A stretch of 64,000 bases of DNA from Kineosphaera sp032229625 (lineage in GTDB: Bacteria; Actinomycetota; Actinomycetes; Actinomycetales; Dermatophilaceae). A program made the position numbers and the translations under genes. The DNA is taken from assembly GCA_032229625.1 (NCBI GenBank), contig JAVTVZ010000051.1, forward strand, positions 1 through 64,000. Direction: 5' to 3'. Below the pieces are notes generated by a model. That model saw only the letters and a list, made by a program, of their open reading frames with translations, did not search any database and was not told the DNA's origin. Below are positions 25,652 to 34,365 of the stretch, in pieces. Numbering within the stretch: the first letter of the stretch is position 1; each line of letters opens with the position of its first letter.

Positions 25652-28135
25652 GTGGACACCCAGCGGCCAGATCCTGCCCCGACGGCGCACCCCGACGACC
25701 TCGCCGTCGACCCGACCCGATCCGACCTCCCTGCCGACCCCTCCGGCACCCCCGGCGATCCCGCCGGCGCCCCCGGCGATCCCTCCGGCGATCCCTCCGG
25801 TCACCCGGCCGGCCCGGTCGCCGGCCACGTCGGCACCAGCGAGCAGCGCGGCGCGAGCCAGAGCCCCGCCCCTGATGATCAGCGGGTGCGCCTCGGCGTG
25901 CTCACCAGCGGCGGCGACGCCCAGGGCATGAACGCGGCCGTGCGGGCCGTCGTGCGCGCCGCGATCCACGAGGGCGCGCGACCCTACGCGATCCTCGAGG
26001 GATATCAGGGTGCCGTCGACGGCGGCGCCGGCATCGTCGAGATGACGTGGGACAGCGTCGGCAACATCCAGCAGCGCGGCGGCACGATGATCGGCACGGC
26101 GCGCTGCGCGGCGTTCCGCGAGCGCGACGGCCGCCGCCAGGCCGCCAAGCACCTGCTCGAGCACGGCATCGACCGGCTCGTCGTCATCGGCGGCGACGGC
26201 AGCCTCACCGGCACCGACCTCTTCCGCCGCGAGTGGCCCGACCTGCTCGCCGAGCTCGTCGAGCGCGGCGAGCTCGACGCGCAGACGGCCGCCGCGCACC
26301 CGGCACTCATGGTCGCCGGCATCGTCGGCTCGATCGACAACGACCTCGTCGGCACCGACATGACGATCGGCACCGACTCCGCGCTGCACCGCATCATCGA
26401 GGCGCTCGACGCGATCTCCAGCACCGCCGCCAGCCACCAGCGCACGTTCATCGTCGAGGTCATGGGGCGGCACTGCGGCTACCTGCCGTTGTCGGCCGCC
26501 ATCGCCGGTGGCGCGGACGCCGTCTTCGTGCCCGAGGACCCGCCGAAGGAGGGCTGGGGGCAGCGGATGTGCGAGCGGCTCGCCGCGGCGCGCGCCGCCG
26601 GGCGGCGCGACAGCATCGTGCTCGTCGCCGAGGGAGCGGCCGACCGCGACGGCCAGCGGATCGACGCCCAGCGGCTGCACGAGGTCATCCTCGACGGGCT
26701 CGGTGAGGACGCGCGCGTGACGATCCTCGGGCACGTCCAGCGCGGTGGCACCCCCAGCGCCTACGACCGCTGGATGAGCACGCTGCTCGGCATCGCCGCG
26801 GTCCAGGACGTGCTGGCCGCCGACGCCTCGACCCCGGCGCACATCATCGGGGTGCGGCGCAATCGCATCGCGCGGCTCCCGCTCGTGGAGTCGATCCAGG
26901 ACACCCGGGCGGTCGCCGGCTATATCGAGCAGGGCGAATACGCCAAGGCGGTCGCGGCGCGCGGCCCGAGCTTCGGCAAGGCGCTCGAGCTCTTCGCCGA
27001 CCTGACGCGCCCCGTCACGGCGGCGGCTCCCGGCGGCAAGCGCGTCGCGATCGTGCACTGCGGCGGTCTGGCCCCGGGGATGAACGCGGCGGCGTCCGCG
27101 GCCGTGCGGCTCGGGCTCAAGGCGGGCCTGACGCCGCTCGGCGTCACCGGCGGCTTCCCCGGGCTGCTCGCCGGCACCATCGACGAGCTCGGCTGGGCCG
27201 ACGTCGAGGGCTGGATCGGCGAGGGCGGCGCGGAGCTGGGCACCCGGCGCCGGCTGCCGAGCGAGGACGAGCTGTATGGCGTGGCCCGCAGCATCGAGGC
27301 GCACGACATCGACGCGCTCATGATCATCGGCGGCTTCAACGCCTACCGGGCCGGCTACCGGCTCGCGAGCGAGCGGACCCGCTACCCGGCCTTCAACATC
27401 CCGATCGTCGTCGTGCCGGCGAGCATCGACAACAACCTGCCCGGCTCGGAGCTGTCGATCGGCACCGACACCGCGCTCAACAACGCGGTGTGGGCGCTGG
27501 ACCGCGTCAAGCAGTCCGCGAGCGCGAGCCGGCGCTGCTTCGTCGCGGAGGTCATGGGGCGCCGGTGCGGCTTCCTCGCCTTCATGTCGGGGCTGGCCTC
27601 CGGGGCCGAGCGGGTCTACCTGCACGAGGAGGGGGTGACGCTGGCCTCGCTCGTCGACGACATCGCGGAGATGAACGCGGCCTTCGCGGCCGGGCGGCGT
27701 CTCTATCTCGTCGTGCGCAACGAGCAGGCGAGCGAGCACTACACGACCAACGTCCTCGCGAGGCTCTTCGAGGAGGAGGGCGGCGACGCGTTCGACGTGC
27801 GCGAGGCGCACATCGGGCACATGCAGCAGGGCGGCAGCCCCTCACCGTTCGACCGGCTGCTGGCGACCCGGCTCGTGTCGTTCGCCGTCGACCAGCTCGT
27901 CGAGCAGTTCGCCAAGGGGCGCCGGGAGGCGCGTTTCCTCGGGCTCGTCGAGGGCCGCATGACGACCGGCAACCTCGCCCACCTGCCCGAGGTCGCCGAC
28001 CTCGTCAGCCGCCGCCCCGTCGACCAGTGGTGGCTGGAGCTGCGCCCGGCGATCGACATCATGGCCGACTCCCAGCCCGTCGACGGCGCGGACCGCGCCG
28101 CGGAGCAGCTGCCCGTCGAGGACGCCCGCGCCTGA
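25652..28135 (+). CDS. 6-phosphofructokinase, tandem two-domain (eukaryotic type)
   Basis: 827 aa carrying two PFK-A domains in one chain. The N-terminal domain (about 78-450) is catalytic: LTSGGDAQGMNAA, GGDGS (180-184), GSIDND with catalytic Asp229, MGRHCGYLPL. The C-terminal domain (about 463-805) resembles the regulatory half of animal and fungal enzymes: IIGGFNAYRAG replaces GGDG, with PASIDNN and MGRRCGFLAF. GTG at 25652 includes a 75-residue Pro/Gly/Asp-rich leader with PSGTPGDPAGAPGDPSGD repeats; a start nearer residue 78 cannot be excluded. Inserted between the Rv3669-like gene and acs. Catalyses the committed glycolytic step; allosteric behaviour is inferred. Confidence 0.9.
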   Translation: MDTQRPDPAPTAHPDDLAVDPTRSDLPADPSGTPGDPAGAPGDPSGDPSGHPAGPVAGHVGTSEQRGASQSPAPDDQRVRLGVLTSGGDAQGMNAAVRAVVRAAIHEGARPYAILEGYQGAVDGGAGIVEMTWDSVGNIQQRGGTMIGTARCAAFRERDGRRQAAKHLLEHGIDRLVVIGGDGSLTGTDLFRREWPDLLAELVERGELDAQTAAAHPALMVAGIVGSIDNDLVGTDMTIGTDSALHRIIEALDAISSTAASHQRTFIVEVMGRHCGYLPLSAAIAGGADAVFVPEDPPKEGWGQRMCERLAAARAAGRRDSIVLVAEGAADRDGQRIDAQRLHEVILDGLGEDARVTILGHVQRGGTPSAYDRWMSTLLGIAAVQDVLAADASTPAHIIGVRRNRIARLPLVESIQDTRAVAGYIEQGEYAKAVAARGPSFGKALELFADLTRPVTAAAPGGKRVAIVHCGGLAPGMNAAASAAVRLGLKAGLTPLGVTGGFPGLLAGTIDELGWADVEGWIGEGGAELGTRRRLPSEDELYGVARSIEAHDIDALMIIGGFNAYRAGYRLASERTRYPAFNIPIVVVPASIDNNLPGSELSIGTDTALNNAVWALDRVKQSASASRRCFVAEVMGRRCGFLAFMSGLASGAERVYLHEEGVTLASLVDDIAEMNAAFAAGRRLYLVVRNEQASEHYTTNVLARLFEEEGGDAFDVREAHIGHMQQGGSPSPFDRLLATRLVSFAVDQLVEQFAKGRREARFLGLVEGRMTTGNLAHLPEVADLVSRRPVDQWWLELRPAIDIMADSQPVDGADRAAEQLPVEDARA

Positions 28136-28186
28136 CGGCCCCGGCGGCGGGCAGCGGCGAGGCCGCCGAGACCGACCCGCGACAGC

Positions 28187-28225
28187 GACGCGCCGCGCCC
28201 CCCCGCCGTGGGGGCGCGGCGCGTC
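28187..28225. terminator. Bidirectional terminator between phosphofructokinase gene and acs
   Basis: A 15-16-bp perfect stem, GACGCGCCGCGCCCC/GGGGCGCGGCGCGTC, with a loop of about 7 nt at the convergent junction. Confidence 0.88.
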
Positions 28226-28235
28226 GGCGAGCGGA

Positions 28236-30197
28236 CTACGCCTTGGCCTGCATGTTGTTCTTGATGAAGTCCATGACCGAGGAGTCCGTCAGCGTCGAGA
28301 CGTCGCCGACCTCGCGGTTCTCCGCGACGTCGCGCAGCAGGCGGCGCATGATCTTGCCCGATCGGGTCTTGGGCAGCTCGGAGACGATCATGATCGACTT
28401 CGGCTTGGCGATCGGGCCGATCTCCTTGCCGACGTGGTTGCGCAGCTCCCGGACCAGTGCCTCCTGGTCCTCGGTGCCGGCGTCCTGCCCGCCCTCGGCC
28501 TCGCGCAGGATGACGAAGGCGACGACGGCCTGACCGGTCATGTCGTCGGTCGCGCCGACGACTGCGGCCTCGGCGACCCGGTCGTGGCTGACCAGCGCGG
28601 ACTCGATCTCGGCGGTGGACAGGCGGTGACCCGAGACGTTCATGACGTCGTCGACGCGGCCGAGGACCCAGATGTTGCCGCCCTCGTCACGGCGCGCGCC
28701 GTCGCCGGCGAAATACAGGTCACCGAAGCGCGACCAGTAGGTGTCCTTGTAGCGCTGCGGGTCGCCGTAGATGCCGCGCAGCATCGCCGGCCACGGCTTG
28801 GTGACGACGAGCAGGCCTGTCTGACCGTCCGGCACCGGGTTCTTCTCGTCGTCGACGATGTCGACCGCGATGCCGGGCAGCGGCTTCTGCGCCGACCCGG
28901 GCACGAGGTCCGTGACGCCGGGCAGCGGGCTGATCATGATGGCGCCGGTCTCGGTCTGCCACCACGTGTCGACGATCGGGGTCTTGTCGGCGCCGACGTG
29001 CGTGCGATACCACTCCCACGCCTGCGGGTTGATCGGCTCGCCGACCGACCCGAGGATGCGGATCGAGGACAGGTCGAACTTCGCGGGGATGTCGTCGCCC
29101 CACTTCATCGCCGCGCGGATCGCGGTGGGGGCCGTGTAGAAGATCGTGACCTTCTTGTCCGCGATGATCTCCCACCAGCGGCCCTTGTGCGGGCTGTCCG
29201 GGGTGCCTTCGTAGAGCACCTGGGTGACGCCGTTGGCCATCGGCCCGTAGACGATGTAGCTGTGGCCGGTCACCCAGCCGATGTCGGCGGTGCACCAGTA
29301 GACGTCCTCGCCGGGGTGCACGTCGTGCGCGATCGCGTTGGTGTAGGCGGTCTGCACCAGGAATCCCCCGGAGGTGTGCAGGATGCCCTTCGGCTTCCCC
29401 GTCGTCCCCGAGGTGTAGAGGATGAACAGCGGGTGCTCACTGTCGAAATTCTGCGGCGTGTGCTCGGTCGAGGCGGCGTCCATGAGGTCGTGCCACCACA
29501 GGTCGCGGCCGTCCTTCATCACCGGGTCGGTGTGGCCGCGGTCGACGACGACGACGTTGGTCACCGACGGGGCGTTGTCCACGGCGGCGTCCACGGCCGG
29601 TTTGAGCGGCGACGGCTTGCCGCGGCGGTAGCCGGCGTCGGCGGTGATGACGACCTTGGCCTGCGCGTCGTCGATGCGGCTGCGCAGCGCGTCGGAGGAG
29701 AAGCCGCCGAAGACGACCGAGTGCGGCGCGCCGATCCGGGCGCACGCGAGCATCGCGATCACGGCCTCGGGGATCATCGGCATGTAGATCGACACCGCGT
29801 CGCCGGCGCCCACACCGAGCTCGGTCAGGACGTTCGCGGCCCGCGAGACCTCGTCCTTGAGCTGGGCGAACGTGATGTCGCGCTCGTCGCCGGGCTCCCC
29901 GACGAAGTGCAACGCGACCCGGTCGCCGTGGCCCGCGTCGACGTGACGGTCGACGCAGTTGTAGGCGACGTTGAGCTCACCGCCGACATACCACTTGGCG
30001 AAGGGGGCGTCGGACCAGTCGAGCACCTGGTCGAAGTCCTTGCCCCACGTCACGTACGTGTGGGCCTGGTCGGCCCAGAACCCCTCGAAGTCGGCCTCCG
30101 CCGCGTCGTAGAGGTCGGCCTTGGCGTTGGCGTATGCGGTGACCTCGGGGCTGGGCGGGAAGTGATGAGCCTGCTCGGTGGCGGTGTCGTCGGCCAC
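28236..30197 (-). CDS. acs: Acetyl-CoA synthetase (AMP-forming)
   Basis: 653 aa. Activates acetate to acetyl-AMP and then acetyl-CoA. Motifs: LYTSGTTGKPKG, TWWQTETG, the FAGDGARRDEGGNIWVLGR hinge, VSGHRL, and near the end PKTRSGKIMRR, whose Lys (about 610) is the usual acetylation switch. GTG at 30197 has AGGAGG seven nt upstream and gives the normal family length; the longer frame from 30260 adds 21 unlikely residues. In M. tuberculosis acs is Rv3667, in the same place. Control by Crp or lysine acetylation is likely but not visible. Confidence 0.97.
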   Translation of the reverse strand: MADDTATEQAHHFPPSPEVTAYANAKADLYDAAEADFEGFWADQAHTYVTWGKDFDQVLDWSDAPFAKWYVGGELNVAYNCVDRHVDAGHGDRVALHFVGEPGDERDITFAQLKDEVSRAANVLTELGVGAGDAVSIYMPMIPEAVIAMLACARIGAPHSVVFGGFSSDALRSRIDDAQAKVVITADAGYRRGKPSPLKPAVDAAVDNAPSVTNVVVVDRGHTDPVMKDGRDLWWHDLMDAASTEHTPQNFDSEHPLFILYTSGTTGKPKGILHTSGGFLVQTAYTNAIAHDVHPGEDVYWCTADIGWVTGHSYIVYGPMANGVTQVLYEGTPDSPHKGRWWEIIADKKVTIFYTAPTAIRAAMKWGDDIPAKFDLSSIRILGSVGEPINPQAWEWYRTHVGADKTPIVDTWWQTETGAIMISPLPGVTDLVPGSAQKPLPGIAVDIVDDEKNPVPDGQTGLLVVTKPWPAMLRGIYGDPQRYKDTYWSRFGDLYFAGDGARRDEGGNIWVLGRVDDVMNVSGHRLSTAEIESALVSHDRVAEAAVVGATDDMTGQAVVAFVILREAEGGQDAGTEDQEALVRELRNHVGKEIGPIAKPKSIMIVSELPKTRSGKIMRRLLRDVAENREVGDVSTLTDSSVMDFIKNNMQAKA

Positions 30198-30340
30198 GTC
30201 TGCCTCCTGGACGTCGTTGTCGGCTCGCAGCGGTGAGCGTGCGAACCCCTCGTCGCTCACGCCGGAAGCGCGGCGAACACAAGGGTGCGGTCGAGGGGAA
30301 CGATACGGGGCGCGGGGGGCCCGCGCGTAGCGTTCGCCCC

Positions 30341-31369
30341 ATGGGGATCGGTGCGGCGCGCGGAGCGGGACGGGACGTCGGCGACGACCTGCGCTCGGAC
30401 TGCGGCCGGTGTCTCGGGTTGTGCTGCGTCGTGCTGCCCTTCGCGCGCTCCCGCGACTTCCCGGTCACCAAGGCCGCCGGCGTCGACTGCCGCCACCTCG
30501 CCGCCGACCACCGCTGCACGATCCACGCCGAGCTGCGCGAGCGGGGCTGGGTGGGCTGCACGGTCTTCGAGTGTTTCGGCGCCGGGCAGCGCCTCAGCCG
30601 GCAGCTCGAGGCCGCGTCCCAGGGCGAGCCTGCTGTCGGCCCTGGTGTCGGCCCTGGTGGAGGTTCTGATGACGAGTCCGGGGCTGTGCCCGGTGGCGAG
30701 TCCGACGCCGAGCCCGGTGGCGGGCTCGATGGCGGGCTCGATCTCGCGGCGGGGTCGCTCGACCTCGGCTCGCTGTCGGTGCAGGCGGATTTCGCGGCGT
30801 TGCGGCACGTGCAGGAGATCCGCTACTACCTGTGGGCGGCCATCCAGGCACGGCGGTCCTGGGGGCTCGACGCTCCGCTGCCGCGGGCCTTGGCCGCGCG
30901 GGTCGACGCGCTGGCGGCGGCGGCGCGCGACCTCGCCGACGGGCTGCCGGACGCGCGCGGCCCCGCGGTCGTCGCCGCGCTGCACGAGCGGGCCGCAGCG
31001 GTGTTGGCGCAGGTCAGCGCGCACGTCCGGCCCGCGCCCCCACGCGGCGGCCTGCCGACGGCGACGGCCCGGCGCCTGCGGCCGCGCGCCGACCTCGCGG
31101 GCGCCGACCTGCGCGGACTCGCGCTGACCGGGACCGACCTGCGCGGCGCGCTGCTGCTCGGCGCCGACCTGCGCGGCGCGGACCTGGGCCTCGTCGACGT
31201 GTTGGGCGCGGATCTGCGCGGCGCACGCGTCGCCGGCGCCGACCTGCGCCACGCGCTCTATCTCACCCAGTCGCAGGTCAACGCGACCGACGGCGACGCC
31301 GCGACCCGCCTACCGGCGCACCTGACGCGCCCGGCGCACTGGGACGGTGGACGCGCCGCCCGACCCTGA
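30341..31369 (+). CDS. Cys-cluster N-terminus plus pentapeptide-repeat protein
   Basis: 342 aa. The N-terminal third has a Cys cluster (CGRCLGLCC, then VDCRHLAADHRCTIH, GCTVFECFGAGQ) that probably binds metal. A Gly/Pro/Asp-rich linker (about 100-145) follows, then a helical region, then A(D/N)LXX pentapeptide repeats (RADLAGADLRGLALTGTDLR and onward) forming a right-handed quadrilateral helix. Homologues with this architecture are common in actinobacteria and have no established function. ATG at 30341 was chosen because the upstream frame lies in the acs promoter region. Confidence 0.82.
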   Translation: MGIGAARGAGRDVGDDLRSDCGRCLGLCCVVLPFARSRDFPVTKAAGVDCRHLAADHRCTIHAELRERGWVGCTVFECFGAGQRLSRQLEAASQGEPAVGPGVGPGGGSDDESGAVPGGESDAEPGGGLDGGLDLAAGSLDLGSLSVQADFAALRHVQEIRYYLWAAIQARRSWGLDAPLPRALAARVDALAAAARDLADGLPDARGPAVVAALHERAAAVLAQVSAHVRPAPPRGGLPTATARRLRPRADLAGADLRGLALTGTDLRGALLLGADLRGADLGLVDVLGADLRGARVAGADLRHALYLTQSQVNATDGDAATRLPAHLTRPAHWDGGRAARP

Positions 31370-31554
31370 TCGCCTCCCGTGCCGGGCGTCCGGTGCTGGG
31401 CGTCCCGCGTTGGGGGGCGTCCCGCGCTGGAGGGGTCCCGCGCTGGGGGCGTCCCATCGGCTGCCAGGGTGTGGGCTCGTCGGTCTGCTGGTCGGCGCTT
31501 CCGGGCAGCGGATCGTGACGTGGAGGCACTTTCCGACACGTCGGGGCTCGTGGT

Positions 31555-31590
31555 GTCACGTGGTGTCGCTCCGGAGCGACACCACGTGAC
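31555..31590. repeat. 36-bp perfect palindrome
   Basis: Left arm GTCACGTGGTGTCGCTCC is the exact reverse complement of the right arm GGAGCGACACCACGTGAC with no loop. It could form a cruciform or act as a bidirectional terminator. Confidence 0.95.
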
Positions 31591-31703
31591 CGAAAGTACC
31601 TCCACGTGACCGAAAGTGCCTCCACGTGACCGAAAGTGCCCCCAGGTGACCGAGAGTGCCTCCACGTGACCGGGAGCGCCCCCGACGTGACCGGGGGAGC
31701 GCC
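31581..31703. repeat. 20-nt tandem repeat array
   Basis: Units start at 31581, 31601, 31621, 31641, 31661 and 31681. The consensus is TCCACGTGACCGAAAGTGCC, diverging towards CCGGGAGCGCC at the right end. Confidence 0.95.
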
Positions 31704-31947
31704 CCACGTGTCGCGCGCCCAGGTGTCGGGAAGCCCGAGGTCGGGATGTCAGGTGTCGGGATGGCCAGGCGGGCTGCGGAGCCCGCAGCAACACGCGCCG
31801 GCCACGGTCGCCGAGCACCCAGCCCGGCGACCCTGCCCGAGGTCGGGATGTCTCAGGTCGGGATGCCCCAGTTCGGGATGCCCCCGGTGTCGGGATGCCC
31901 ATCGCGGGCCGGGGCGTGACCCAGGGGGTGTGCGCTCGGGCGTGCGC

Positions 31948-33360
31948 CTACTGCCCGCGCAGGCGCGTCGCGTTGCGCAGGCGCAGCGACGACCAGGCGA
32001 CGAGCACGCCGAGGGCGGCCCCGAGTCGGGCGACGTCGGCGCCGGCCACGCCGCCCACGCCTGTCAAGCCACCCACTCCGACCGCGCCGGGCAGGAGGAT
32101 GCCGACCACGAAGGCCAGCAACGCCGGGGTGAGCATCCGCAGCACCAAGGTCTGCGGGCCCGAGCCGGGCATGAGCAGCGCCTCGCTCGGCGGCGGCCGG
32201 AAGACCGACGTCCACGTCGTCGCCACGCTCGACACCGTGACGACCGCGCCGACGACGAGCAGCGTCGCCGCGGCCGACGCCCCGGCGGATGCCGCCAGCG
32301 CCACCGGCCCGGCCACGACGGCCCAGGTCAGGGCGACGAGCGCGGCCGGCACGAGCGTGTGCGCGATCGCCGCCCGCCCCGGCCACAGGCCGTAGAGGGT
32401 GGGTGACCCGACGTGGTCGGCGCTCATCCGCAGCCCCTCGACCCAGGCGCCGATCCCGATGTGGCAGAGCACCATCCCGACCGCCGCCAGGATCGGCGGG
32501 GCGCCGGGTTCGACGGCGGTCCAGGCGACCAGGGCCGAGCCCACGCCGACGAGCACGAGCCCGCGGACGACGCTGAAGGGATCGCGGCGCAGCCCGAGCA
32601 GGTCGCGACGCAGGACCGTCGAGACCGGCCGACCCGGGCGCAGCCGCGCCGCCCGACCCCGACGCGGCGGCGCAGCGAGCTCCAGCTGAGTCGCCCGCAC
32701 GTTGCCCGCCAGCAGCGACCCGATGAGCAGCTCCCCGGTCGCGGCCTGGGCCCGCAGGTCCTCGACCCGCAGCCGCCGCAGCGCGCTCGCCGGCCGGGCG
32801 GGTCGGGTCAGGCCGGCCTGCCCGGACAGCCCCGCGCCGGCGAGCAGCGCCCCGATCGCCGCGCCGATCAGGCCCGACACCGGCAGCGCGACCGGACCGG
32901 TCACCGTCGAGGCCCACAGGCTGCCGCCGAGCAGCACCCCGAGCAGGCCGCCGCCGGTCGTCGCCGCCGCGAGCACCAGGTGCCACCACGGCGTCAGCGC
33001 CACGGCCCGATCGAGGGAGGAGGTCAGCACCTGGTCGGTCCACGCGATCGGCGGCACCACCGCTCCGCTGCGGCCGCCCAAGCGCCGGACGGACACGGCG
33101 GTCAGGGCGACGAGCAGCGCGAGGACGCCCGCCGCGGGAGGGGTCAGCAGGTGGGCCGCGACCCACGCGGGGTCGCTGGCCACGAAGACGAACCGCGTGA
33201 CCGTGAAGCCGTAGGTGAGCCCGATGAGGATCGTCACGTAGACCGGGTAGGCCAGTTGCCGCAGGGTGCCCGCGCCCTGGCCGCCGGTCGCCAGATCGAG
33301 GGCCTCCTCGAAGCGCTCGCGGTCGGTGCCCGTCGACGGCGCGCTCGCGTGCCCGGTCAC
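31948..33360 (-). CDS. Multispanning membrane protein, probable ABC transporter permease
   Basis: 470 aa with about ten hydrophobic segments (for example LAYPVYVTILIGLTYGFTV, LLTPPAAGVLALLVALTAV) and a cytoplasmic loop rich in Arg (RRDLLGLRRDPFSVVR). GTG at 33360 follows GGGGAG and is preferred over the longer frame, which reads through spacer repeats. It directly follows an intact ABC ATPase gene on the same strand, so it is probably the membrane part of that exporter. No specific family or substrate is recognised. Confidence 0.7.
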   Translation of the reverse strand: MTGHASAPSTGTDRERFEEALDLATGGQGAGTLRQLAYPVYVTILIGLTYGFTVTRFVFVASDPAWVAAHLLTPPAAGVLALLVALTAVSVRRLGGRSGAVVPPIAWTDQVLTSSLDRAVALTPWWHLVLAAATTGGGLLGVLLGGSLWASTVTGPVALPVSGLIGAAIGALLAGAGLSGQAGLTRPARPASALRRLRVEDLRAQAATGELLIGSLLAGNVRATQLELAAPPRRGRAARLRPGRPVSTVLRRDLLGLRRDPFSVVRGLVLVGVGSALVAWTAVEPGAPPILAAVGMVLCHIGIGAWVEGLRMSADHVGSPTLYGLWPGRAAIAHTLVPAALVALTWAVVAGPVALAASAGASAAATLLVVGAVVTVSSVATTWTSVFRPPPSEALLMPGSGPQTLVLRMLTPALLAFVVGILLPGAVGVGGLTGVGGVAGADVARLGAALGVLVAWSSLRLRNATRLRGQ

Positions 33361-33514
33361 GGCCGACTCCCCGCCGCCGGACCGCCGAGTCGTCGCAGCC
33401 GGGCTCGTCGCAGCCGGGCTCGTCGCAGATCGAGGCGTCGCAGCCCAGGGCGGCACAGCCCGAGTCGTCGCAGCCGGGCTCGTCGCAGCGCACGCGGCGC
33501 TCCGATCAGGGGCC
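33361..33514. repeat. 15-nt repeat spacer between ABC ATPase and permease
   Basis: About nine imperfect units of GTCGCAGCCGGGCTC type on the plus strand. In the three minus-strand frames they read DEPGC, TSPAA or RRARL. Only the first base of the next gene is fixed by a ribosome-binding site at the end, so the block is treated as spacer. Confidence 0.6.
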
Positions 33515-34159
33515 TCACGCGGCCTCCGCCGGGAGGATGTCGACGACGCGGGTCGCCGTGGCGGCGATGACGTCCGGGTCGTGACTGGCCATGACGACCG
33601 TGTCGCCGGCGGACCGACGAGCCACGACGAGATCGGCGACGCGGCGGCGCATCCGCTCGTCGAGGCGCTGCTCGGGCTCGTCGAGCAGCAGCGTCGTGGC
33701 GGGCCGGAAGAAGACGCACGCGAGCCGGAAGAGCTGGGTCTGCCCCGAGGACAGCTCGTGCGGGAAGCGCTGCGCGAGCTGCCCGATCCCGAAGTCCTCC
33801 AGGCACGCCCCGATCCGCCCGTCCGTGTCGTCCGGGTCGCGGCCCCACGTCGCGTCGATGAGCGTGAGGTGGTCGCGCACCGTCAGGTCGCGGTAGGTCG
33901 CCGGCGCCCCCAGCAGCGCGGCGACGGTGGTGCGGATGCGGGGATCGCGCTCGTCGACGGGTCGCTCGTCGAGGTGGACCGAGCCGGTGGTCGGGTCGGT
34001 GAGCCCGGCGAGCAGCCGCAGCAGCGTCGTCTTGCCCGAGCCGTTGGCGCCGCGCAGCACGACGCACTCCCCGGGGTCGGCGCGGACGTCGATCTCGCGC
34101 AGCAGCGTGACCTGCGAGATCACCTTGGAGACGCCGTCGGCGACCAGCACATTGCCCAT
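33515..34159 (-). CDS. ABC transporter ATP-binding protein
   Basis: 214-aa nucleotide-binding subunit with complete motifs: Walker A GANGSGKTT (37-45), signature LSSGQ, Walker B TLLLDEP and switch His in VVMASHD. This contrasts with the altered subunit at 5360-6738. Short ATPases of this kind (CcmA/heme-exporter-like length) usually pair with a separate permease, here the gene directly downstream. ATG at 34159. Substrate unknown. Confidence 0.9.
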   Translation of the reverse strand: MGNVLVADGVSKVISQVTLLREIDVRADPGECVVLRGANGSGKTTLLRLLAGLTDPTTGSVHLDERPVDERDPRIRTTVAALLGAPATYRDLTVRDHLTLIDATWGRDPDDTDGRIGACLEDFGIGQLAQRFPHELSSGQTQLFRLACVFFRPATTLLLDEPEQRLDERMRRRVADLVVARRSAGDTVVMASHDPDVIAATATRVVDILPAEAA

Positions 34160-34200
34160 TCGGGCAGGCTACGTCAGGCCACCGACAGCGCTGGTCACGC

Positions 34201-34365
34201 CTGACTCGTCCCGGCGCGCGAGCACGCGTCCGGCCCGGCCGATCCAGCGACCGGCCCAGCGGGCGACCGGCCCACCGGGCGACCAGGCCCACACCGGCGA
34301 CCGGACGGCACAGGCGACCGGACCGCGCGGGCTACCGGGCGACACAGGCGACCGGACTGCGCGGA
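34201..34365. repeat. Short imperfect repeats downstream of the subtilase gene
   Basis: Repeated GGCGACCGGAC / GGGCGACC units fill the spacer between the subtilase stop and the ABC ATPase start. No gene is seen. Confidence 0.55.

Larger units (their letters stand above)
31370..31947. other. Convergent intergenic region with three repeat families
   Basis: 578 bp without a gene. From left to right: GCGTCCCGCGCTGG-type repeats (about 31398-31455), an inverted single unit at 31515-31535, a 36-bp perfect palindrome (31555-31590), five to six 20-nt units (31581-31703), and AGGTCGGGATGTC-type repeats (about 31737-31897). The 20-nt units belong to the family seen at 3.2-3.4 kb. Confidence 0.85.

Noticed and set aside
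31555..31600. ParB/parS-type site because of CACGTG cores
   Set aside because: The flanks do not match the parS consensus (TGTTTCACGTGAAACA), and the CACGTG words belong to the 20-nt repeat.
31581..31703. CRISPR array
   Set aside because: Units are contiguous 20-mers with no unique spacers and no cas genes are present. The same applies to the 16-nt and 38-nt arrays.
31853..33493. Long minus-strand frame beginning with DEPGC repeats
   Set aside because: It is the out-of-frame shadow of the membrane protein at 31948-33360; its composition is Arg/Gly-rich with no hydrophobic pattern.
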